Assembly: GCA_910585935.1 (NCBI GenBank)
Contig: CAJUHN010000059.1
Span: 1 to 16,975, forward strand
Length of the DNA: 16,975 nt
Direction: 5' to 3'
Origin: an uncultured Lachnospiraceae bacterium
GTDB taxonomy: Bacteria; Bacillota; Clostridia; Lachnospirales; Lachnospiraceae
Below, piece after piece: positions 7,602 through 14,722 of the stretch; position 1 is the stretch's first letter; the number at the start of each line of letters is the position of its first letter. A program made the position numbers and the translations under genes. The notes beneath the pieces are model-generated. The model was not told the origin of the DNA, made no database searches, and saw nothing but the letters and a program-made list of their open reading frames with translations.

Positions 7602-7916
7602 ATGGACGAAATTGAGGAGTATGATTTTGGATTACGTTTAAAAAGACTCAGAAAACGTAAGAAATTATCACAAACAGAGTTGGCAAAAAAGATAGGAGTT
7701 ACAAAAAGTACAATTTATCGTTATGAAAGCAATACATTGTCCCCATCATTAGATAAAGCCATTTTATTAGCACAGATTTTAGATACAACTTTAGATTATC
7801 TTGCAGGACTCGACAAAATCCCTACAATTAAGATAGACAATCTATCCGAAGATCAGATAGAATGGTTAAATAATACGATAAAAATTGTACTAAAAAACAG
7901 CCCAAATGAAAGGTAA
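7602..7916 (+). CDS. XRE-family HTH transcriptional regulator
   Basis: This 104-residue cytoplasmic protein has a Cro/C1-type helix-turn-helix at about residues 9-68. The recognition region is LSQTELAKKIGVTKSTIYRYE, followed by LSPSLDKAILLAQILDTTLDYLAG, the usual family pattern. The remaining 35 residues form a short helical tail (LSEDQIEWLNNTIKIVL) that could mediate dimerisation. AAGGAGG at 7588-7594, 7 nt before the ATG, gives a strong start. It is followed directly by a terminator, so it is a single-gene transcript. Its target is unknown; the divergent small membrane gene and its own promoter are the natural candidates. No phage or plasmid genes are adjacent. Confidence 0.9.
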   Translation: MDEIEEYDFGLRLKRLRKRKKLSQTELAKKIGVTKSTIYRYESNTLSPSLDKAILLAQILDTTLDYLAGLDKIPTIKIDNLSEDQIEWLNNTIKIVLKNSPNER

Positions 7917-7924
7917 ATAATAAG

Positions 7925-7978
7925 AAGCGTTAATATAGTGACTTAGTAGAAAGAGTTACTTTGTTAACGCTTTTTTAT
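7925..7978 (+). terminator. Terminator of the XRE-type regulator
   Basis: The outer stem pairs aagcgttaa (7925-7933) with ttaacgctt (7964-7972). Inner pairing of agtgac with gttact extends it. A run of six Ts starts at 7971. It begins 9 nt past the stop codon. Confidence 0.85.
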
Positions 7979-8031
7979 TTTACATGATTATATTTTTGTT
8001 AGATATTTTAACTGAATTTTTATAAGTAAAG

Positions 8032-8065
8032 AAGTTCGTGTAATAACATATTACGCGAACTTTTT
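8032..8065 (+). terminator. Second hairpin with T-tract
   Basis: A 14-bp stem pairs 8032-8045 with 8049-8062 with one G-T pair and a 3-nt loop, followed by Ts to 8065. It lies 60 nt after the first terminator with no gene between. It may be a back-up terminator, or the end of a transcript whose gene has been lost. Confidence 0.65.
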
Positions 8066-8161
8066 AATCAAAATTTTTAAAAGACTAAGGAAAGGAATAT
8101 TGCTCATAATTGAGAAACAAAGAAGCAAAGAAAATATTGTTTAGAGTACAAATACAACAAA

Positions 8162-8332
8162 GGTTCGCTGAGGTCAGGGACTATTCTAACGAAGCCGCGC
8201 TCCCGCTCCGTTCCAGACGTAGCGGACACTAAATTCGCAACCCTTATTAGGGCTGCTCATTAAGTGCCAACGTCTTCCAAGGGGCTTCTTTTAGAATAGT
8301 CCCTGACCTCAACTAGTTTATTGGCTGTTCTA
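8162..8332 (+). repeat. Hairpin repeat, copy 4
   Basis: This is a complete copy of about 171 bp, starting ggttcgct and ending ggctgttcta. The outer arms gaggtcagggactattcta and tagaatagtccctgacctc are exact reverse complements over 19 bp. Their sequence differs strongly from the arms of the other copies, including a change at the conserved attcca/tggaat block that is compensated on both sides (attcta/tagaat). The apical hairpin pairs gcaaccct with agggctgc with one mismatch. It forms the left border of the glycan cluster; 8333-8507 beyond it is AT-rich with no gene. Confidence 0.9.
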
Positions 8333-8507
8333 TAAGAAGTAATTTCTCTTTCCACAAGAATACCAAATAAATAAGGATTCTAAAATTTCAATTTTTAGAT
8401 ATTAATAAAACACTTTAATTTCATTTTATATCATTAGAAACATTAAATTAACCATTGTAGTCTAAAAAAACTATCATATTTGCTACAGTTTATTTCATAT
8501 TTCGGAT

Positions 8508-9191
8508 ATGAATGATAGGTGGATAGAGTATTTAAGGAATGTGAATGAGATATGGGTGGATTCTGAGGGGAATAGAGAATTTTTAAGAAAGCAAAATATC
8601 AGAGTGCCGATTCAGGTATATCCGTTTGGAATCAATCGAAATTATTTTCGGATGGAGGAAAAGGAGATAAGGGATGAGATTAGATTTTTGGTGGTGTTGG
8701 AAGATGTAGAGGTGGAGTTTTTAAAAATGATATGTGATTTGGGTGAGAGGATTTTTGGGGGAAGGAAAGTTGTAGTGTTTGTTTATGTCAGAAGGGTTAT
8801 GGAGGAATATGAGAAGGATAGAATAAAAAGGGTGTTTGAGGGAGAAGATGGGGATTTGATGGTGGGATTTTTTATTAATATGAGGGAACAGGAGCAGGAG
8901 AGAGCGGTGTTATATCATTTTGTGGATTGTGTGATTTTTTATGAGATGGGAAGAGGGGGGAAGGGAATGATGTTAGAGGCGGCGGCATGTGGGTTGCCGA
9001 TTATTATGCCAGAAGGAGAGAGAATGGAAATTTTACAGGAGGGATATTTTTATCATAGGATAGAAGAAATAGAACGGTGTATGAGGGAGATTTTTTGTGG
9101 GATAAGGGGAGAGCATGGAAAAAGGATAAGGGAAGAGTATTCTTATGAAAGAATAGCAAAACAGATGGCAGAGAGGTTGAAGGAGTTATGA
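8508..9191 (+). CDS. GT4 glycosyltransferase, C-terminal half only
   Basis: This 227-residue product looks like the C-terminal, nucleotide-sugar-binding half of a GT4 (GT-B fold) glycosyltransferase. It starts at NEIWVDSEGNREFLRKQNI and VYPFGINRNYF, the usual link from the first to the second Rossmann domain, and runs through GMMLEAAACGLPIIMPEGE, where the family's EX7E region lies. The N-terminal acceptor domain (about 170 residues) is missing. The ATG at 8508 has no clear ribosome binding site, and the 175 nt before it are non-coding AT-rich DNA next to repeat copy 4. The coding strand is strikingly poor in C: about 17 C in 480 nt (8641-9120) by hand count. Its stop overlaps the next start (ATGA at 9188-9191). 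It is probably a decayed or truncated gene; a working short protein is possible. Confidence 0.6.
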   Translation: MNDRWIEYLRNVNEIWVDSEGNREFLRKQNIRVPIQVYPFGINRNYFRMEEKEIRDEIRFLVVLEDVEVEFLKMICDLGERIFGGRKVVVFVYVRRVMEEYEKDRIKRVFEGEDGDLMVGFFINMREQEQERAVLYHFVDCVIFYEMGRGGKGMMLEAAACGLPIIMPEGERMEILQEGYFYHRIEEIERCMREIFCGIRGEHGKRIREEYSYERIAKQMAERLKEL

Positions 9192-10420
9192 ATAGAAAGA
9201 AGATTCTGATTCTCAATCCTTATGTTTTTTCAAAGGGTGGAGGGGAAAAGCATATGTGCTGTTTTTGTAAATTCCTTGAGGAATATTATGAAGGGGAGGT
9301 AGAAATTGATATTTTGACTTATGGTTATAAGGATATTGATATTTGGAAGGAAGATTATGTGACAATAGAGGAATTAAATCGACAGTTTGATTTAGATTTA
9401 AAGTGTACGAGGTTATATAAGGTGACATTTCAAACTTTTAATCCTCATATTAGGTATTTAGAAGAGGATATTAAGATCAGAAGGATATCTAGGAAATATG
9501 ATATTTTTGTGAATTGGATGTTTTTAAGTAAGCAGATAGGGAAGGCGAAAGTGAATCTTTATGCTTGTATGTTTCCGCCGAAGAAATATCCAAAAACGAG
9601 TATTAGACATTTGGGAAAGGGATATCGTTTTTGGGTGGACAGGCAGTTTGAACATCATTATGATGCTTATATTTGTAATTCTGATTATACAAGAAAGTGG
9701 CTTTGTAAGGTTTGGAATGTGAAGGGAAAAGATGAGATGATCTATCCGCCTGTGTTTTCTGGAGCTTTTCAGGAGGAGAGATATCAGGAGTGGAAAAAAG
9801 AAAATATTATTTTGAGTGTGGGGAGATTTTTTGTTGCTGGTCATAATAAAAAACAGTTAGAATTAGTGAGATTTTTTATAAATCATCAGGAGGAATTAAA
9901 GGGATATCAGTATCATTTGGTTGGAAATGTGGCAGAAGATAGTGCAGATAGGGGGTATTTAGAAGAGATTAAAAGGGAAGCGAGGAAGACAGAGAGAATT
10001 TATATTCATGAGAATTGTGGGAGAGGAGAGTTGGATTCGCTGTATGAGAGGGCTAAGATTTTCTGGCATGGAACAGGATATCAGGTGGAAGAGGAAAGAG
10101 AGCCAGAGAAATTAGAACATTTTGGTATTTCGACGGTAGAAGCGATGGCATATGGCGTTGTTCCTGTTGTGATTAATAAGGGCGGACAGAAGGAGATGAT
10201 AGAACAGGGAGTTACAGGATATTTGTGGAATACAGAAGAGGAGTGCATAGAAAGGACAAAAAGATTGATACAGGCGGAGAAGATGAGGAAAGAAATGGCC
10301 AAGAGGGCAGCGAAAGAGGCGGATAAATATTCTATGGAAATGTTTTTTAAAAGGAATCAAAATCTATTTGAAGGACTTCAGAAAAGAAAAGTACTTAGGA
10401 GGTCAAAATGGCGACGATAA
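9188..10420 (+). CDS. GT4 family glycosyltransferase
   Basis: This full-length 410-residue GT-B glycosyltransferase probably adds a sugar to the growing surface glycan on the cytoplasmic face. The N-terminal domain opens with KKILILNPYVFSKGGGEKHM, the glycine-rich acceptor-side loop. The C-terminal domain has ILSVGRFF, HLVGNVAEDS and WHGTGYQVEE. The EX7E motif has Glu310 and Glu318 in EHFGISTVEAM. The C-terminal tail is basic (RKVLRRSKWRR), which may help membrane contact. It is clearly paralogous to the GT4 at 14723-15934. Its start overlaps the upstream stop by 4 nt, and its end overlaps the permease gene by 13 nt, so it is translated in one operon with the exporter. The sugar and linkage cannot be read from the sequence. 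Confidence 0.93.
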   Translation: MNRKKILILNPYVFSKGGGEKHMCCFCKFLEEYYEGEVEIDILTYGYKDIDIWKEDYVTIEELNRQFDLDLKCTRLYKVTFQTFNPHIRYLEEDIKIRRISRKYDIFVNWMFLSKQIGKAKVNLYACMFPPKKYPKTSIRHLGKGYRFWVDRQFEHHYDAYICNSDYTRKWLCKVWNVKGKDEMIYPPVFSGAFQEERYQEWKKENIILSVGRFFVAGHNKKQLELVRFFINHQEELKGYQYHLVGNVAEDSADRGYLEEIKREARKTERIYIHENCGRGELDSLYERAKIFWHGTGYQVEEEREPEKLEHFGISTVEAMAYGVVPVVINKGGQKEMIEQGVTGYLWNTEEECIERTKRLIQAEKMRKEMAKRAAKEADKYSMEMFFKRNQNLFEGLQKRKVLRRSKWRR

Positions 10421-11196
10421 AAGATTTGCTTAAGAATCGCAGGATTATTTTACAGCTTGCTTCTAATGATTTTAGGAATAAATTTGCGGGTTCTTATTTG
10501 GGGATTTTTTGGGCCTTTGTGCAGCCGATTGTAAATGTAACCGTGTATTGGTTTATTTTTTCAAAAGGGTTAAAAACAGGACCAGAGGGAGATTATCCAT
10601 TTTTATTATGGTTGATTTCTGGAATATGCCCTTGGTTTTTTTTAAATGATGCACTGAACAGCTCTATAAATTCATTGGTGGAATATAGTTATATTGTAAA
10701 AAAGGTGAGATTTAATATCAGTATCATTCCTCTTATTAAAATAATATCTTCTACTTTTGTACATGCTTTTTTTATTTTTATTGTAGTGATTGTATTTCTC
10801 ATTTATCAGTATCCGATTACTATTTATGCAATACAGACGATTTATTATAGCTTTTGTACTTTATTATTGATCATCGGATTGGTATATTTTGCAGCAGCGA
10901 TTCATATATTTTTTAGAGATATGAGTCAGATTGTTAGCATTTTACTACAATATTCTATGTGGACAGTTCCTATTATGATAGCAGATCAAAATTTTCCAGC
11001 CGTGATGATTCCCCTTTTAAAATATAATCCTTTGTACTATTTGATCCAAGGATATCGAGATTGTTTTATTGATCGTATATGGTTTTGGGAGCGTCCGGGT
11101 ATGACATTTTATTATTGGGGGATCGTGTTGGCTGCTTTATGGATTGGGAGAGGTACATTTCGCCGATTAAAACCGCATTTTGCTGATGTTTTATAG
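10408..11196 (+). CDS. Polysaccharide ABC exporter, permease (Wzm/TagG type)
   Basis: This 262-residue integral membrane protein belongs to the ABC-2 polysaccharide export family (Wzm, TagG, RfbD). It starts with an amphipathic N-terminus (LLKNRRIILQLASNDFRNKFAGSYLG, the conserved cytoplasmic entry region). About six membrane segments follow, around residues 30-55, 65-85, 105-130, 138-165, 175-195 and 228-245. The sequence AAIHIFFRDMSQIVSILLQ is the typical family loop. It should pair with the ATPase encoded 50 nt downstream to move a lipid-linked glycan across the membrane. The start at 10408 has AGGAGG at 10397-10402, 5 nt upstream. Teichoic-acid export (TagG) and other surface glycans are both possible; the glycosyltransferases around it favour a cluster-specific polysaccharide. 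Confidence 0.93.
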   Translation: MATIKDLLKNRRIILQLASNDFRNKFAGSYLGIFWAFVQPIVNVTVYWFIFSKGLKTGPEGDYPFLLWLISGICPWFFLNDALNSSINSLVEYSYIVKKVRFNISIIPLIKIISSTFVHAFFIFIVVIVFLIYQYPITIYAIQTIYYSFCTLLLIIGLVYFAAAIHIFFRDMSQIVSILLQYSMWTVPIMIADQNFPAVMIPLLKYNPLYYLIQGYRDCFIDRIWFWERPGMTFYYWGIVLAALWIGRGTFRRLKPHFADVL

Positions 11197-11246
11197 GGAT
11201 TTGATAGAAGATGAGCAGAAGAGGATGGAAAACTAGGGAGAAAGAA

Positions 11247-12509
11247 ATGGAAGAATATGCGATTGAAGTGAATCATTTAACGAAAATATATAAATTATAT
11301 CATAAACAGTCTGATCGTATAAAAGAGGCTTTTAGTATTAGAAAGAAATGCTATCATCAGGACTTTTATGCTCTAAAAGATGTGAATTTTAAGGTAAAAC
11401 GAGGGGAAGCACTTGGGATTGTAGGAAAAAATGGTTCTGGGAAATCGACGATTCTAAAGATAATCACAGGTGTGCTGCAACAGACAGAGGGGGAAGTGAA
11501 ATTGAATGGGAGAATCGCTGCGCTTTTAGAGTTGGGAGCAGGATTCAATGGAGAATATAATGGATTTGAAAACATTTATTTGAATGGAACAATTATGGGG
11601 TTTACAAGAGAGGAAATGGAGAAAAAAATTCCAGATATTATTGAATTTGCAGATATCGGAGATTTTATTTACCAGCCAGTGAAGACTTATTCTAGTGGAA
11701 TGTATGTGAGATTGGCTTTTGCTATTGCGATTCATGTCGATCCAGATATTTTAATTATTGATGAGGCGTTATCGGTAGGAGATATTCGTTTTCAAAGAAA
11801 ATGTTTTCGGAAGATAGAGGAATTTAAAAAAACAAAGACATTTATTTTAGTTTCTCATGATTTAAGCAGCATTACGAAGTTCTGTGACCGCGCGATTTGG
11901 TTGAATGAAGGCGTGATGCAATCAGAGGGAAATCCTGCTGAGATCGCAAAAGAGTTTCGAGCTTATATGATTGATGCGAAATTCACAAGTAAGGCGGATA
12001 GAGGGCAGATGGAGAAAAAGACAATAGGAGTTGAGCTGGAGGCTATTCCAAAAGATGTGGATATGATGGGAGATGATAAAGCAGAGTTTTTAGGTCTTTT
12101 ATGTATGGATGCAGAAGGAAATAAGATATCGGTGGCAGATGCGAACAGTAAGATTCAATTATTATTTCAGGCACATATAAAAGAAGAATTGACAGATGCG
12201 ATTGTGGGTTTCACGTTTAAGGATAAACTGGGAACGATTATTTTTCAATTAAATACTTTTGTGATGAACAAAGAGTTGCATTTAGAAGCGAATAAGACAT
12301 ATTTATTTGAATTTGTATTTACACTGCCTAAACTGGTGGATGGATATTATACTATTTCTCCAGCTATTGCTTCAGGTTCACAGGCGTACCATATACAACA
12401 TTGTTGGATATTTGATGCGATGGTCATACAAGTTTTAAATAAAAGGGATATTAATCTGGAAGGTTATAATTATATTGATGATGCAGAATTTTATATTTTA
12501 GGTGATTGA
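11247..12509 (+). CDS. Polysaccharide ABC exporter, ATPase with Wzt-type C-terminal domain
   Basis: This 420-residue protein powers export by the upstream permease. The ATPase domain (about 1-240) has Walker A GKNGSGKST (60-68), signature SSGM (149-152), Walker B DILIIDEA (Asp172, Glu173) and the VSHD switch histidine. Residues about 255-420 form a beta-rich C-terminal domain of the Wzt type (GFTFKDKLGTIIFQLNT, FVFTLPKLVDGYYTISPAI). In E. coli O8/O9a that domain binds the capped end of the O-polysaccharide and selects finished chains. An ATG at 11211 is in frame but has a poor ribosome binding site. AGGGAG at 11235-11240 lies 6 nt before ATG 11247, and starting at MEEYAIEVNHLTKIY fits the family. 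The extended C-terminus suggests substrate-specific export, unlike shorter TagH-like ATPases. Confidence 0.93.
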   Translation: MEEYAIEVNHLTKIYKLYHKQSDRIKEAFSIRKKCYHQDFYALKDVNFKVKRGEALGIVGKNGSGKSTILKIITGVLQQTEGEVKLNGRIAALLELGAGFNGEYNGFENIYLNGTIMGFTREEMEKKIPDIIEFADIGDFIYQPVKTYSSGMYVRLAFAIAIHVDPDILIIDEALSVGDIRFQRKCFRKIEEFKKTKTFILVSHDLSSITKFCDRAIWLNEGVMQSEGNPAEIAKEFRAYMIDAKFTSKADRGQMEKKTIGVELEAIPKDVDMMGDDKAEFLGLLCMDAEGNKISVADANSKIQLLFQAHIKEELTDAIVGFTFKDKLGTIIFQLNTFVMNKELHLEANKTYLFEFVFTLPKLVDGYYTISPAIASGSQAYHIQHCWIFDAMVIQVLNKRDINLEGYNYIDDAEFYILGD

Positions 12510-12521
12510 GAAAGTTAAAAA

Positions 12522-12689
12522 GGGACGCTGCGGCAAGGAAGTATTCCACCGAAGCCGCGCTTTCGCTCCGTTCCAGACGTAGCGGTACTAAGCGCACAGA
12601 CCGTAAAGGTCTGTTTGCTAAGTGCCGACGTCTTCCAAGGGGCTTCTTATGGAATACTTTCTTGTCTCCGCTGTTGGTTGGCTATTCTA
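12522..12689 (+). repeat. Hairpin repeat, copy 5
   Basis: This is a complete copy of about 168 bp, starting gggacgct and ending ggctattcta. It begins 12 nt after the ATPase stop. The outer arms ggcaaggaagtattcca and the right-hand partner tggaatactttcttg pair with two G-T pairs. The inner pair is gaagcc/ggcttc, and the apical hairpin is cagacc/ggtctg as in copy 3. It separates the exporter block from the methyltransferase block. The rest of the 320-nt gap (12690-12829) is AT-rich, with no gene and no convincing promoter. Confidence 0.9.
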
Positions 12690-12829
12690 CTTTTTGAAAA
12701 GTGAAATTTGCCATAATCTATGAAACTTCTGTGAGGAGATACAGGAAATATATATTCTAAAAGGTTCGTATTTCTATAGAGTTTGGGGTTTTGTAATTAT
12801 TTATTTTATATTTTATAAAGAGGTGTGAT

Positions 12830-14707
12830 ATGGAATTTTCAGGTGAAAGATATTTGCCAGAGATGAATATTGATAGTGAAATAAGCATATTTCATCGTCA
12901 GAGATATGAAAGTATTCTTTCTATTTGTGCAGGAAAAAATGTGGTAGATGCTGCATGTGGAGAAGGATATGGTTCTAGTTTTATAGCAGAGAAGGCCGCT
13001 TGTGTGATTGGAATCGATATCAGCCATGAAGCGATTGAAAATGCAAAGGGAAAATATCAAAAGGAAAATTTACATTATTATGAGGCTTCTGTGGAACGTA
13101 TTCCAGTGGAAGATAATTGGGCAGATGTTTTTGTATCCTATGAAACAATAGAACATGTGACAGAGGATATACAGAGAAAATTTCTAAAAGAAATCAGGAG
13201 AATATTAAAGAAAGATGGAATTCTCATTATGTCTTCACCAGATAAAAGAAATTATTCTGATATCCCACAGTTTCATAATGAATTTCATGTACATGAGTTA
13301 TATTTTGAAGAGTTTGATGCTCTATTAAAAAGATATTTTCCGAACAGAAAATATTATTATCAAGGGATGTTTTGCAATTCTTATATTTTTGGAAAGGAAC
13401 AGGGCATCTCTGGACGAGAGAAAAAATTGATACTGCGAGAGTCAGATCAGACTAGATCGGAATATTTAATTGCTGTGTGTGGAAAGAGAAAAGGAGAAGC
13501 GGATATTTCTTCTGTTATCTATGATGCTTCTAATATGTATTATTTACTGAAAGATGAGGTCTTGCAATTAAAAGAAAGGTTAGGAGAACCCGGAAAAATT
13601 ATTGAACAAAAGGAAAATTATATTGGGGAACAGAGGGAGAAGATTTTAGAGATGGAAAAAGAATTACGAGAAGCGAATGGAGTGATAGAGCAGAAGGAAA
13701 ATTATATTGGGGAGCAGAGGGAGAAGATTTTAGAGGTGGAGAAAGAGTTACAGGAAGTGAATGGAGTGATAGAGCAGAAGGAAAATTACATCGGGGAACA
13801 GAGAGAGAAGATTTTAGAGGTGGAGAAAGAGTTATCAGAAGCGAATGGAGTGATTGGAGAGAAAGAAAATTATATCGAAGAACAGAGAGAAAAAATTTCA
13901 CAGATAGAAAAACAGTTACAAAAAGAAATGGAATTAGAAAAGAAGCAAGAAAAAGAATATAAACAAAAAGAATTGGATTTTTCATCTCTTGTGAAAGGAT
14001 TAGAAACAGAATTAGAGGAAACAAAGAAAAGTTTTCATAATAGTATGGTACAACAGGAGAAGTTAAAACGAGAGAAAAAACATTTTGTAAATGCTACGAT
14101 ATTTTTAGGATTAGCACTTTTTATTTTAATTATTATATTTTTTGTAAGAGGTAATAATGCAGATAACAGTTCTGTTTCAGCAAGGGAAGGTCTTGAACTG
14201 ACAAAGATAGACGAAAATGAAAGTTCTTCAGGAATGTTTATAATAAATACAACAACAGTAGATCATTTTGATGTTATGAGTGATTGGGCAGAAATAGGTA
14301 TGAATAGTACAGAGGTGTTAAAAGGCTCTTATGATATAGAAACCTTATCAGATGGAAGTAAATTCGCTTGGGTAGAGGCAAATTCTTCTATAGAATTAAA
14401 AAATATTCCAGATACTACTCAAATAGAGATTAAGGGCTTTATGCCCTTAGATATTCATCAAAAAGCAGGAATAAATATGGTAGAACTTAAAGTGCTTGTA
14501 GATGGAAAGGAAGTACAGTCTTTTTCGTATGAAAAAGACTGTGAGGTTATTATTTTGTTGGAAAAGCAGGAGTTATTAAGTGATAAAGAAGAAGAGTATA
14601 TTACGATAGAGTTTCAGGCCACTTCTTATGTGAATCAATTTGAACAAGGTATTGCAAATGATAATAGAAATTTATCATGGCGTGTAAACAGTATCTATTT
14701 AAAATAA
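12830..14707 (+). CDS. Methyltransferase / repeated coiled coil / membrane / extracytoplasmic domain protein
   Basis: This 625-residue fusion has four parts. Residues about 1-220 form a class I SAM-dependent methyltransferase: motif I VVDAACGEGYG (38-48), an acidic residue in GIDIS for SAM ribose, and SYETIEHV and the LIMSSPDKR region. Residues about 235-418 form a coiled coil containing near-identical 28-residue units (four heptads each) at 259-286, 287-314, 315-342 and a degenerate one at 343-370. Residues 422-439 form a membrane segment. Residues 441-625 lie outside the membrane and look beta-rich, with no family I recognise. The ribosome binding site AGAGG (12819-12823) sets the start. 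The layout resembles WbdD of E. coli O8/O9a, which methylates the chain end and uses a coiled coil as a length ruler. The Wzt-type ATPase just upstream fits. WbdD has no extracytoplasmic domain, so that part is new here. Function is inferred. Confidence 0.85.
   Translation: MEFSGERYLPEMNIDSEISIFHRQRYESILSICAGKNVVDAACGEGYGSSFIAEKAACVIGIDISHEAIENAKGKYQKENLHYYEASVERIPVEDNWADVFVSYETIEHVTEDIQRKFLKEIRRILKKDGILIMSSPDKRNYSDIPQFHNEFHVHELYFEEFDALLKRYFPNRKYYYQGMFCNSYIFGKEQGISGREKKLILRESDQTRSEYLIAVCGKRKGEADISSVIYDASNMYYLLKDEVLQLKERLGEPGKIIEQKENYIGEQREKILEMEKELREANGVIEQKENYIGEQREKILEVEKELQEVNGVIEQKENYIGEQREKILEVEKELSEANGVIGEKENYIEEQREKISQIEKQLQKEMELEKKQEKEYKQKELDFSSLVKGLETELEETKKSFHNSMVQQEKLKREKKHFVNATIFLGLALFILIIIFFVRGNNADNSSVSAREGLELTKIDENESSSGMFIINTTTVDHFDVMSDWAEIGMNSTEVLKGSYDIETLSDGSKFAWVEANSSIELKNIPDTTQIEIKGFMPLDIHQKAGINMVELKVLVDGKEVQSFSYEKDCEVIILLEKQELLSDKEEEYITIEFQATSYVNQFEQGIANDNRNLSWRVNSIYLK
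13604..13939 (+). repeat. 84-bp tandem repeats inside the coiled coil
   Basis: Units start at 13604, 13688, 13772 and 13856, exactly 84 nt apart. The first three are about 89% identical to each other by eye (9 differences in 84 for units 1/2 and for 2/3). The fourth is clearly degenerate. Each encodes 28 residues built around NYIGEQREKILE, keeping the heptad register, so gain or loss of a unit would lengthen or shorten the coiled coil without a frameshift. Confidence 0.95.
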
Positions 14708-14722
14708 TGGAGAGAGGAGAGC

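Noticed and set aside
8162..12689. Repeats as integron attC sites between cassettes
   Set aside because: They are folded, same-direction and between genes, but I could not find the GTTRRRY/RYYYAAC core boxes at the ends, the centre is conserved rather than variable, no integrase is visible, and blocks hold several operonic genes each.
12506..12697. A 63-codon open frame over repeat copy 5
   Set aside because: It overlaps the ATPase stop, lies almost wholly in the hairpin repeat, has no known family, and the same frame is not kept in the other copies.
13604..13939. Tandem repeats as a CRISPR array
   Set aside because: The units are directly joined, in frame, without unique spacers, and encode heptads of a coiled coil.
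13599..14024. A 141-codon minus-strand open frame opposite the coiled coil
   Set aside because: It is the low-complexity shadow of the repeats on the other strand, with no ribosome binding site or recognisable domain.
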